In this document: positions 7,938 through 15,943 of the stretch, piece by piece
Position numbering within the stretch: position 1 is the stretch's first letter
Layout: every line of letters starts with the position of its first letter
Assembly: GCF_002760435.1 (NCBI RefSeq)
Contig: NZ_AUUU01000039.1
Span: 1 to 64,000 of the forward strand
From: Clostridium sp. LS
Lineage (GTDB): Bacteria; Bacillota; Clostridia; Clostridiales; Clostridiaceae
Direction: 5' to 3'
DNA: 64,000 nucleotides
Notes under the pieces: model-generated
Databases searched by the model: none
What the model saw: the letters and a program-made list of their open reading frames with translations, nothing else
Told to the model about the DNA's origin: nothing
Program-made: the position numbers and the translations under genes

Positions 7938-9134
7938 TTATTTATTTATATTATTTTTAAATATAATATAAATTACAAGAGCAAGTATTTCTATTATAAC
8001 TACATAAATAAGAATAGAGTGTGGTGAATACTCGTATAAGTATCCCATAATCGTGCTCCCTAAAAGCATTGCAATACCATAAATAGTATTGAAAAGACCA
8101 TATGCTTTACCTCTACTTGAAATGGTTGTTATGTCAGCAATAGCAGCTTTCATTATAGTTTCATGTATACTCATCACACAACCCCATAATATTATGGCAA
8201 TAATTGCAAAGACAGAGTTCATGGAGAATCCTAAAATCGCTACAGGAACACTTAAGATAGGTATTAACATTAAAGAAAATAATCCTTTTTCATCATAATA
8301 TTTACCTATGAAAATAGCAAACACTCCATCTACTGCCATTGCTATTGCGTATAAAGTAGGGATTAGCGCTTCACTTAATACTTTTTGTGACATAAGGTGA
8401 TAAGATATTATAGGAAAGTTAGCAAAGCCAAGTACGCTAAAGAAAATAAATAGTGAATAATACAAAAAGTTTTTAGAGAAATGTTTTTTAGAAATATTTT
8501 TTTCTTCATTTGCCTTTATGCTGCTTTCTATATTTTCCTCTAACATAGATGGTTTTGGAACTTTATATCTTGTATATGATACCACCATTACAGCTAAAAT
8601 TGCTGGAATCCACATAATTTTAAATCCTTGTTTATATCCACCCATATATGAAAGGGACATAGTAAATATTAACGGTCCGATAAATCCTCCGATTTGATCG
8701 AGAGCTTCACTTATTCCAAAACCAATCCCTGTACCAAGATGTTTTGTTGCATGAGAAAGCATAGTATCTTTTCCCGGACTTCGTATTGCCTTACCTATTC
8801 TTTCAAGAATAATAAATAACGCTGCTATTTGCCAATTACCTGCTAGTGCCAATAGTGGAACTGAAATAAGCATAGCATAACCTAAAATAGTTACTAGCCA
8901 ACTATCACCAGTTTTATCAATAAAGTAACCAGATATAAGTCGCAGAGCATAACCTAAAAATTCCCCAAACCCTGTTACAAAGCCAATGGTAATTGCGCTT
9001 GCTCCTAAAAATCCTAAATAATCTCCATAAACACTTCTTGCTCCCTCATAGGTTATATCTCCTAAGGCACTAATTAATCCAAATAAAAGTATAAATTCAA
9101 GTGCAATTTTTTTTTTATTTACATTTTGATTCAT
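7938..9134 (-). CDS. MFS transporter
   Basis: The 398-residue protein has about twelve hydrophobic helices, a central hydrophilic loop rich in Lys and Glu, and MFS loop motifs such as SGYFIDKTGD and ERIGKAIRSPGKD. It is distantly related to the two other MFS carriers in this window (12480 and 23056). Its substrate is unknown. The start overlaps the stop codon of the ChrB-like gene by one base (TAATG), so the two are translationally coupled. That pairing suggests export of an oxyanion or toxic compound under a shared stress response. Confidence 0.85.
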   Translation of the reverse strand: MNQNVNKKKIALEFILLFGLISALGDITYEGARSVYGDYLGFLGASAITIGFVTGFGEFLGYALRLISGYFIDKTGDSWLVTILGYAMLISVPLLALAGNWQIAALFIILERIGKAIRSPGKDTMLSHATKHLGTGIGFGISEALDQIGGFIGPLIFTMSLSYMGGYKQGFKIMWIPAILAVMVVSYTRYKVPKPSMLEENIESSIKANEEKNISKKHFSKNFLYYSLFIFFSVLGFANFPIISYHLMSQKVLSEALIPTLYAIAMAVDGVFAIFIGKYYDEKGLFSLMLIPILSVPVAILGFSMNSVFAIIAIILWGCVMSIHETIMKAAIADITTISSRGKAYGLFNTIYGIAMLLGSTIMGYLYEYSPHSILIYVVIIEILALVIYIIFKNNINK

Positions 9135-9661
9135 TATATATCATTCCTTTCATACACTTGATTACTAAATTCATTTAACATGTTTTGGCACTTTTCTAAA
9201 TTTTTAATAATAGTATTCTTAAATTCACAATGAAAATAATCTTTTTTTTCAATCTTCTTTAGCCAGTTATAAAGTTTTTCAAGTTCTTGTTCATTTTCTT
9301 CAAATTCAGCAAATATGAAGTTTTCATTTTCAGTTTCTCTATTTATTTCGTCTACAAAATCTCTACATTTGCCAAGAAGTTCCCTATAATCTAATTCTCT
9401 TTCTTTATTAAAATTAGATATTAAGGTACTATTTTCTTGTTCGTCATCAATTACCATAATACAAGTAAAAGCGTGACCTCCAATATTGTTAACTTGGCTT
9501 GTAAGTTTCATAAATTCTTCTTGACATTCGTTTGTATCCGGTAGTATCCAAATAGATTGGAGTACATTTAGAGAGCCAATTGATTTTAATTTTCTCCATA
9601 CGGACATTCTATTTTTTTGTGGTTCTCTTGGAATTTGATATATGAGAGTTCTCCAATTCAA
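9134..9661 (-). CDS. ChrB N-terminal-domain protein
   Basis: The N-terminal pattern LIYQIPREPQKNRMSVWRKL, followed by GSLNVLQSIWILPD, fits the N-terminal domain of the chromate-resistance protein ChrB. The rest, 175 residues in all, is a Glu/Lys-rich helical tail without the C-terminal ChrB domain. In known systems ChrB is a chromate-responsive regulator; here it may regulate the coupled MFS gene. Translation begins at TTG (9661-9659), placed eight bases after GGAG. A tandem 16-bp repeat lies in the upstream region. Confidence 0.7.
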   Translation of the reverse strand: MNWRTLIYQIPREPQKNRMSVWRKLKSIGSLNVLQSIWILPDTNECQEEFMKLTSQVNNIGGHAFTCIMVIDDEQENSTLISNFNKERELDYRELLGKCRDFVDEINRETENENFIFAEFEENEQELEKLYNWLKKIEKKDYFHCEFKNTIIKNLEKCQNMLNEFSNQVYERNDI

Positions 9662-9683
9662 ATGATCATCTCCTTTACATTAT

Positions 9684-9715
9684 ATGTTATACTGGTTACA
9701 TGTTATACTGGTTAC
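9684..9715. repeat. tandem 16-bp direct repeat upstream of the ChrB/MFS operon
   Basis: ATGTTATACTGGTTAC occurs twice back to back. On the minus strand each copy reads GTAACCAGTATAACAT, and a TATAAT-like -10 lies beside the gene-proximal copy. This looks like two operator half-sites or a duplicated promoter segment controlling the ChrB-like/MFS pair. Confidence 0.7.
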
Positions 9716-10109
9716 AAAAATTATAAAGTAATAAAAATATTTTGTAAAGTAAATTCATAGTATTCTTAGATTGCGTAAAAGTATAAGTAATTAAAATTAA
9801 GTATGAAAAATAATCAAGTGTAATATACTATTACTACATATTAACAATGGAATTTTGATGAAGAATTTAGTGGAATGAACGATATTGTAGTAATATAACT
9901 TAGAAGAATACATAAAATGAAAAAATAGATTTCAGCATTTTTCGAATTTATCTTTTAGAGCATATATAATAACTTAGTCATAATAGTTGAAGAAGTAAGG
10001 TATGTCAGGTTAAAATAATTAAGAATAGTATTTAATGCTTGAAAGTTATTGGAATTTAAATTATAATTACAATAAATAGAAAATATATCTATAACAGTGT
10101 AAAAAAGAA
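9716..10109. other. gene-free AT-rich spacer
   Basis: No reading frame with a ribosome binding site or recognisable domain is visible. It separates the divergent ChrB/MFS operon from the fluoride riboswitch and must hold the promoter of the fluoride operon, which I could not place with confidence. Confidence 0.5.
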
Positions 10110-10204
10110 ATTTCATAGGTGATGAAGTTCGCCTTTAAACATCTCTTTGGAGATTAATGACTTCTACTATAATAAAAATATAGTAGGGGTCTTTTTGTTT
10201 TTTT
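10110..10204 (+). promoter_or_regulatory. fluoride riboswitch with expression-platform terminator
   Basis: The aptamer shows the fluoride (crcB-motif) hallmarks in order: AGGTGATGAAGTTCGCC, TTTAAAC, a small hairpin ATCTCTTTGGAGAT, then TAATGACTTCTAC. The ACTTC segment can pair with the loop GAAGT. The last segment also forms the 5' arm of a 13-bp terminator (10159-10191) followed by TTTTTGTTTTTTT. Fluoride binding should prevent the terminator and switch on the enolase operon downstream. Confidence 0.93.
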
Positions 10205-10421
10205 AGATTATTTCTCCAATAAGTGTATAAATTATAGTTTTGAACTGATAGTGTTTTACAAAAATATTTTTGATTGCCTTTTATATAAATTAGGATTGTG
10301 AATTATATTAGTACTTAAGTTATGAAAAAGTATTAGAGCATAATAAATAAAAATTTAGGGTAAACTGCACTTATAGTATGTCAAAAATTCTTATTATAAT
10401 TTACTTTTAGGAGGATAAGTT

Positions 10422-11687
10422 ATGAGTAAAAAAATTCAAATGGTCACTGCAAGAGAAATCTTTGATTCAAGAGGGAATCCTACAATTGAAGTTGATGTTG
10501 TATTAGAAGATGGAAGCTTAGGCAGAGCAAGTGTTCCATCAGGTGCATCAACTGGTGATAAAGAAGCAGTTGAACTTCGTGATGGGGGAAAAAGATTAAA
10601 TGGTAAGGGGGTTTCAAAAGTCATCGAAAATGTAAATGGTCCTATAAGAGAAGCATTAATTGGTTTATTACCTTTTAATCAAGAGCTTATAGATAAAATA
10701 CTTATTGATTTAGATGGAACAACTACTAAAATGAAATTAGGTGCAAATGCTATTTTAGGTACATCTATGGCTGTTTGTCGTGCAGCCGCTCAATCAGAAA
10801 AAATTCCGATTTATCGTTACCTTGGTGGTATTGATATTGAATTGCCACTTCCATTTTTTAATGTTATTAATGGGGGGAAGCATGCTGACTCTGGAATTAA
10901 TATTCAAGAATTTTTAATTACGCCTATAGGATTTTCACATTTTCGTGAAGGAATGGAAAGTATTTCTGAAGTATATCATATGCTAAAACGTTTGTTAGGA
11001 GAAAGAGGATTAGTGACTTCTGTTGGGGATGAAGGAGGATTTGCGCCTCATCTAAAATCTAGTGAAGAAGCCATAGAATTACTTATTCAGGCAATTGAAA
11101 AGGCAGGATATATTCCACAAAAAGATATTGCTATTGCTTTAGATCCAGCTGCTAGTGAGTTCTATGAAAATGGAGTATATGACTTTGAAGGAAAAAAACT
11201 AACATCTGAAGAAATGACTCAATATTATAAAAAGCTAGTAGATAATTATCCTATTATTTCAATAGAAGACGGACTATCTGAACATGATTGGGATGGTTGG
11301 GATGTATTAACTAAAGAGTTAGGAAATAGAATTCAGTTAGTAGGTGATGATATATTTGTTACTAACCCATCAATTTTACAACAAGGTATTGAAAAACAAA
11401 TTGCAAATTCAGTTTTAATTAAATTAAATCAGATTGGAACTATTACAGAAACAATTGAAACAATAAGATTAGCACGTAAAGCAGGCTATACAACTATGAT
11501 TTCTCATAGATCTGGAGAAACAGAAGATACATTCATTGCAGATTTTGCAGTAGGATTATGTGCAGGTCAAATTAAAACTGGTTCAATGGCTAGGTCAGAA
11601 CGTGTATCTAAATATAATCAATTTTTAAGAATTCAAGAGGAATTAGGAAAAGACGCAATTATGACACCATTTAAATTAAAAAAATAA
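10422..11687 (+). CDS. eno: enolase
   Basis: Enolase interconverts 2-phosphoglycerate and phosphoenolpyruvate in glycolysis. The 421 residues carry the family landmarks [50 protein letters not shown] and the signature [17 protein letters not shown] precedes the ATG. The gene is first after a fluoride riboswitch. Enolase is a classic fluoride target, inhibited as the Mg-fluoride-phosphate complex, so this is probably a stress-induced extra copy that restores glycolytic flux. The housekeeping eno usually sits with other glycolytic genes, which are absent here. Confidence 0.95.
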   Translation: MSKKIQMVTAREIFDSRGNPTIEVDVVLEDGSLGRASVPSGASTGDKEAVELRDGGKRLNGKGVSKVIENVNGPIREALIGLLPFNQELIDKILIDLDGTTTKMKLGANAILGTSMAVCRAAAQSEKIPIYRYLGGIDIELPLPFFNVINGGKHADSGINIQEFLITPIGFSHFREGMESISEVYHMLKRLLGERGLVTSVGDEGGFAPHLKSSEEAIELLIQAIEKAGYIPQKDIAIALDPAASEFYENGVYDFEGKKLTSEEMTQYYKKLVDNYPIISIEDGLSEHDWDGWDVLTKELGNRIQLVGDDIFVTNPSILQQGIEKQIANSVLIKLNQIGTITETIETIRLARKAGYTTMISHRSGETEDTFIADFAVGLCAGQIKTGSMARSERVSKYNQFLRIQEELGKDAIMTPFKLKK

Positions 11688-11718
11688 GACTTATTATGGG
11701 AGATGCGCTGATTATGAT

Positions 11719-11751
11719 AATGAGTATGTAATTATAATTTATATACTCATT
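11719..11751. other. inverted repeat between eno and the DUF190 gene
   Basis: AATGAGTAT and ATACTCATT form a 9-bp stem. No T run follows, so it is more likely a processing or stability hairpin inside the operon than a full terminator. Confidence 0.45.
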
Positions 11752-11785
11752 ATTTAAATATAAATGGCGAGGGGGAATTAATAAA

Positions 11786-12421
11786 ATGAATAGTTTATTA
11801 AGAATAATTGTTGGAGAACAGGAATTTAATTCTAATTCACGTAATGTTTATAAAGATATAAGAGAATTTCTATGGAAAGAAGGTTTTCCAGGGGTCACAG
11901 TTAGACGAGGAGAGTTAAGTCTTGATCATAAAAGTGCTATTCACTCAATTGTCCTTGAAGATATACAATTTAATGATTTAGCGATTATCATAGAAACAGT
12001 TGCTGATAACAACCAAATAGAAAAAGTTAAACAAGATATTATTAAAAAGATACCGCATGGACAAGTAAGTGTTATTAGGGGGATGGAGGAAAAAGATATG
12101 GAAATGCATAAATATTTTGTGGTTAAAGTTTATACCAAAGAAGATAATTCATGGTTTAAAAAGGAAGAGTATGAAAAAGTTTTAGAATTTCTTCGAAAGA
12201 AAAAGGTTATATGGGCTACTGTAACTAAAGGAATTGTTGGATATGGTAAAGATAGAGTTGTTCATAAACAAAAGATATTTTCTTTTAGTGAAAAAATGCC
12301 GATTGTAGTAGAATGTATTGTTCCATCTGAAAATCTACAAGATTTATTGGACGAACTTAAAAATATTGTTGAGGAGGGTGCCGTATTTACAACACCAATA
12401 GATTTAATAATTAATAAATAG
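11786..12421 (+). CDS. tandem DUF190 protein
   Basis: The 211 residues hold two DUF190-like domains. The first (about 4-100) has LLRIIVGE, GVTVRRGELS and a regulatory-fold pattern; the second (about 108-210) has VTKGIVGYGKDRVVHKQKIFSFSEKMPIVVECIV. DUF190 proteins are small ferredoxin-fold proteins often encoded beside crcB, so a part in fluoride resistance is likely but the mechanism is unknown. A GAGGGGG ribosome binding site precedes the ATG. It is in line with eno and the following MFS gene under the fluoride riboswitch. Confidence 0.85.
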   Translation: MNSLLRIIVGEQEFNSNSRNVYKDIREFLWKEGFPGVTVRRGELSLDHKSAIHSIVLEDIQFNDLAIIIETVADNNQIEKVKQDIIKKIPHGQVSVIRGMEEKDMEMHKYFVVKVYTKEDNSWFKKEEYEKVLEFLRKKKVIWATVTKGIVGYGKDRVVHKQKIFSFSEKMPIVVECIVPSENLQDLLDELKNIVEEGAVFTTPIDLIINK

Positions 12422-12479
12422 AAAGAAATGATGAAATAATTAAAGATTTAATTTATATGAAAAAAAGGAGATGATGATT

Positions 12480-13685
12480 TTGTCTAAGAATAATATTGAA
12501 AATGATCTTACTAATAAAAATATTGTGAGATTAGGTTGGGTAGCATTTTTTGGTGGCTTAAGCCAAGATATGATTTCACCTGTTTTACCAACATTTTATT
12601 CTCAAGTTTTAGGGCTAAATAAAAGTACTATAGGACTTATTGAAGGCTCAGTTACTACTATAGTAAGTATTTTCAAAATTTTATCTGGAATTATTTCAGA
12701 TAAAATAGGAAAAAGAAAGTCAATAGTTTTTATAGGATATTTACTTTCAGCAATAGGAAGATTAATTTTGTTTTTAGCAACGGGTACTTTTAGTGTTCTA
12801 GGATTAAGATTACTAGATGGTGTAGGTAAAGGATTAAAAGATGCACCAAGAGATGCACTTGTAGCAAAATCATCTGAAAAGAATAAGACAGGCTTTGCCT
12901 TTGGGTTGCAAAGAACATTGGATACGTTGGGTTCCTTTATAGGACCATTAATTACAACATATTTGCTTTTAAAATTTGCGGTATATGGAGACATAAAAAA
13001 ATATCAATATTTGTTTATAGTTGCAGGAATTATCGCATTTATGACAATCGTTATAATTGGAATATTTGTTAAAGAAAGAGTCGGTGAAGATGTAGGAACA
13101 AAGTTCAAATTTGATGATTCTATACTAAAAGGTAAATTCATGTTATTACTTATTATTATGTTTATATTTACATTAGGAAATAGTAGTGATGCATTTTTAA
13201 TTTTAAGAGCTGAAAATTTAGGTATATCTCCTTTTGAAATTCCAATAATTATAGCTGTATTTAATTTGTTTTATGCCTTGCTTTCTATACCAAGTGGAAT
13301 TCTTTCAGACAAGATTGGAAGAATTAATGTTATGAGATTAGGATGGTTTTTATATGCATTAACTTATATAGGTTTTGCTATTGCTAAATTACCTTGGCAT
13401 ATATGGGTATTATATATCATATATGGAGTATATTATTCAACTACAGAAGGTATAGCAAAATCTCTTATAGTTCACTTAGTAGATGAAAAAATGAGAGGAA
13501 CAGCCTTTGGACTATATAATGCTTCTGTTGGATTATTAGCTATTCCGGCAAGTGCTATTGCTGGTTTGTTATGGGATAAAGTATCTCCATCAGCACCATT
13601 TTATTTTGGGGCAATATGCTCAATTATGGCAATAATATTAACTATGATGTTTAACATTGAAACAACTTATAGTAAAGAGAGTTAA
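12480..13685 (+). CDS. MFS transporter in the fluoride operon
   Basis: This 401-residue major facilitator has about twelve membrane helices and loop motifs SGIISDKIGKRK and SGILSDKIGR. Translation most likely begins at TTG 12480, nine bases after AAGGAG; the ATGs at 12471 and 12474 lie too close to it. It is a clear paralogue of the carrier at 23056 (shared GNSSDAFLILRA-x-NLGI motif). Its place in the riboswitch-controlled operon suggests it exports fluoride-related toxins or metabolites. The substrate is not deducible. Confidence 0.85.
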   Translation: MSKNNIENDLTNKNIVRLGWVAFFGGLSQDMISPVLPTFYSQVLGLNKSTIGLIEGSVTTIVSIFKILSGIISDKIGKRKSIVFIGYLLSAIGRLILFLATGTFSVLGLRLLDGVGKGLKDAPRDALVAKSSEKNKTGFAFGLQRTLDTLGSFIGPLITTYLLLKFAVYGDIKKYQYLFIVAGIIAFMTIVIIGIFVKERVGEDVGTKFKFDDSILKGKFMLLLIIMFIFTLGNSSDAFLILRAENLGISPFEIPIIIAVFNLFYALLSIPSGILSDKIGRINVMRLGWFLYALTYIGFAIAKLPWHIWVLYIIYGVYYSTTEGIAKSLIVHLVDEKMRGTAFGLYNASVGLLAIPASAIAGLLWDKVSPSAPFYFGAICSIMAIILTMMFNIETTYSKES

Positions 13686-13750
13686 TATTAATACTTAAAA
13701 AGTTGGAATTAGTCTATAAAATGTATATTTTCATAGGGGGTATTGACTAA

Positions 13751-14842
13751 ATGAATACAGTAAAAAAAATAAGAATAATAATCAATAATCCTGATGATGA
13801 AATAAGAAAAAGTCAGTATAGATTTATTCGTGATAGTCAATATGCACAATATCAAGGTCTTAATAGGTGTATGGGCTATTTAATTAGTGGATATTATTCA
13901 AATAATATGGATTTAAGTTGTGAAAAATTTAAGGAACATCAAAGGAGAATTACTAATTCTTCTAGCATTTTTCAGGGAATTAATTTTGGAATTGGTATAG
14001 ATAGTAAGTCTAACATAATTCAAAGGGTTAAAAAAGATTTTAAAAGTGCAATTAAAAATGGTATGGCTCGTGGAGAAAGAAATGTGAATAATTATAGAAG
14101 AACATTTCCACTTATGACAAGAGGACGAAACTTAAAATTTATATATGATGAAAATAAAAAAGATATATTAATTAACTGGGTAAATAAAATTCAATTTAAA
14201 TGCATATTGGGTGAGAATAAAAATTTAAAAGAAGTTAAAAATATTTTAGATAAAGTAATTAATAAAGAATATAGTGTTTCACAAAGTTTAATGTATTTTA
14301 ATAATAAAAATGAATTAATATTGATTCTTACACTGAATATCCCGATGAAAAAAGAAAAATATACACCTATAAAAGATCGAGTATTAGAAATTGATTTTGG
14401 AAAGGAAGTTCCTGTTTATATGTCTATAAATGACAAGCCTTATATAAAAAAATCATTAGGTGATTTTTCGGAATTTAATAGAATGAAATTACAATTTAAA
14501 GCTAGAAGTAAAAGATTATATGAACAATTAAAATTTTCAAAAGGTGGGAGGGGGAAAAAAGATAAATTTAAATCTATTGAAGGATTTAGAGAGAAACAAA
14601 GAAATTTTATAAAAACATATAATCATTTTTTATCTAAGAATATAGTTGAATTTGCATTAAAACATAGATGTGAATACATATGTTTGAAAAAGTTAGATAA
14701 AAGCAGGGAAAATAATAGTTGGAGCTATTACGAGCTGGAAGAAAAAATAATATATAAGGCTGAAAGAAAAGGCATAATAGTAAAGAAGATAGACTCTTCA
14801 GATATGTGCGATAAATTTAATGAAAATGAATATGTTAATTAA
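13751..14842 (+). CDS. nuclease-dead Cas12f1/TnpB-like protein
   Basis: The 363 residues align, as I recall it, with Clostridium novyi Cas12f1: QYRFIRDSQYAQYQGLN near 22-38, GERNVNNYRRTFPLMTRGR at 108-126, EIDFGKEVPVY (RuvC-I) at 213-223, SKGGRGKKDKFK and KTYNHFLSKNIVEFA. The RuvC-I Asp215 is kept. The RuvC-II Glu position (YICLKKL) is Lys313. The protein ends where the zinc ribbon (CxxC...CxxC) and last RuvC Asp should begin, so nuclease activity should be absent. The REC-like N-terminal half and wedge regions seem intact and show no decay. AGGGGG precedes the ATG. It lies between the fluoride-operon MFS gene and a long structured non-coding segment before crcB. The likely role is RNA-guided DNA binding, as in TldR or dCas12f regulators; a decaying transposon gene is the alternative. 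Confidence 0.8.
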   Translation: MNTVKKIRIIINNPDDEIRKSQYRFIRDSQYAQYQGLNRCMGYLISGYYSNNMDLSCEKFKEHQRRITNSSSIFQGINFGIGIDSKSNIIQRVKKDFKSAIKNGMARGERNVNNYRRTFPLMTRGRNLKFIYDENKKDILINWVNKIQFKCILGENKNLKEVKNILDKVINKEYSVSQSLMYFNNKNELILILTLNIPMKKEKYTPIKDRVLEIDFGKEVPVYMSINDKPYIKKSLGDFSEFNRMKLQFKARSKRLYEQLKFSKGGRGKKDKFKSIEGFREKQRNFIKTYNHFLSKNIVEFALKHRCEYICLKKLDKSRENNSWSYYELEEKIIYKAERKGIIVKKIDSSDMCDKFNENEYVN

Positions 14843-14847
14843 ATATT

Positions 14848-15345
14848 TATCTGATGTCTAGCCACTGTAACACTCCCATCCGACCAAAAGGAGAAAGTGA
14901 ATCACACAAAATCAAAGATTGCACTGTGTGAAAGTTCTGCTAACCAAATACAAGATGCCCACAAGGGGAAAGTTCGAGAACCTAAATGTAAAAATTTGGA
15001 CTCTCACTTTTGGAGCATCACTTTTGGTTCTCTACTTTTCTATTAAGGTGAGAGATAACAGTGGCACGACCCTAGATAAGTTCAACTAAGATTCAGATGG
15101 AGATCAAACTTCACCTGAATCAAGTTTCACTTGATACGGCTGATTCAATCTATTAGAAAATAGGTATACTTTTAAGTATATAAGCCGAATGATGAGGGGA
15201 TTTAGAAAAATATATTAGGCGATAGAGTGCCAAGAATATAAAATAGCCACTCATTAAGGGTTAGTCTAGATGTTGTGTTACCATCTAGCGTATTATATAG
15301 TGCTTTATTAAATTAACTATATAATGTGTGAATGCGTTGACCAAT
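14848..15345 (+). ncRNA. candidate structured RNA, possible guide scaffold of the Cas12f/TnpB-like protein
   Basis: The stretch is gene-free but full of complementary arms. A long closing stem pairs TCTAG/CTAGA and CCACTG/CAGTGG (14857-14868 with about 15059-15077). Inside are CACACA/TGTGTG, GATGC/GCATC, AGAACC/GGTTCT and CTCTCAC/GTGAGAG. Downstream are hairpins GATTCAG/CTGAATC, CAAGT/ACTTG, CGGCT/AGCCG enclosing two more, CTAGATG/CATCTAG, ATTATATAG/CTATATAAT and ATGCG/CGCAT. It is less AT-rich than its flanks and directly follows the Cas12f-like gene, where TnpB guide RNAs usually map. An IStron-type group I intron remnant is an alternative. The guide end cannot be fixed by eye. Confidence 0.6.
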
Positions 15346-15474
15346 TGCGCATATATAAATAATTTTGGTATTGAAGATTAATTTGATAATATATGCTCTA
15401 ATTGATGCTTGAAATCATAGCATTAGATTTACTATTGATAATTATGATGATTCATTTTTATGGGAGGGATTAAT

Positions 15475-15852
15475 TTGCAAAGAATTATTTATGTCGGTAT
15501 TGGAGGATGTATAGGAGCATCAATTAGGTATTTAATTACTAAACATTCAGCAAATTTATTTAATTCCAGCATTCCATTTGGGACATTAATTGTAAATGTA
15601 GTTGGTGGATTTCTTATAGGGATGATAATGGAATTAAGTGTGTCTACAGAATTTATATCACCAAATTTAAGGCTTTTCTTAACTACAGGAGTTATGGGGG
15701 GACTTACAACATTCTCCACATTTAGTTATGAAACAATAGGCTTAATAAGTGACGGAAAATATTTTCTTGGAGCAGTAAATGTTCTTCTAAATGTTTTTTT
15801 GAGTTTAGGAGGAGTTGTTTTGGCTACATCAGTAAGTAAGGTTATTGTTTAA
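15475..15852 (+). CDS. crcB: fluoride channel CrcB/Fluc
   Basis: Fluc channels are dual-topology dimers that let F- leave the cytoplasm. The 125 residues hold four membrane helices and the diagnostic motifs GGCIGASIRYLI, GTLIVNVVGGFLIG and TTGVMGGLTTFSTFSYE, the last carrying the Phe/Ser/Thr polar track. Start codon TTG 15475 is eight bases after GGGAGG; the ATG at 15460 overlaps that site. A single gene suggests a homodimer. It is the last gene of the riboswitch-led operon and converges on the CLC-F gene over a shared terminator. Confidence 0.93.
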   Translation: MQRIIYVGIGGCIGASIRYLITKHSANLFNSSIPFGTLIVNVVGGFLIGMIMELSVSTEFISPNLRLFLTTGVMGGLTTFSTFSYETIGLISDGKYFLGAVNVLLNVFLSLGGVVLATSVSKVIV

Positions 15853-15865
15853 TATTTACTATATT

Positions 15866-15906
15866 AAAAACTCAAGTAATTTATTTTCATAATTACTTGA
15901 GTTTTT
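15866..15906. terminator. bidirectional terminator between crcB and the CLC-F gene
   Basis: A 16-bp stem (AAAAACTCAAGTAATT and its complement) around a short loop has A and T runs at both ends. It can therefore end transcription from either side of this convergent pair. Confidence 0.85.
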
Positions 15907-15943
15907 AATTCTCTCTTTTTAATTTATTAGTATTATTGTTTGT

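Noticed and set aside
12602-12994. Minus-strand frame of 130 codons inside the fluoride-operon MFS gene
   Set aside because: It lies wholly within a conserved gene and has no start signal or known domain.
13751-15459. A CRISPR array or an active IS605-type transposon around the Cas12f-like gene
   Set aside because: No regularly spaced direct repeats, no tnpA and no intact RuvC or zinc ribbon are present.
14848-15459. Group II intron
   Set aside because: I could not find a domain V hairpin or reverse-transcriptase remnant.
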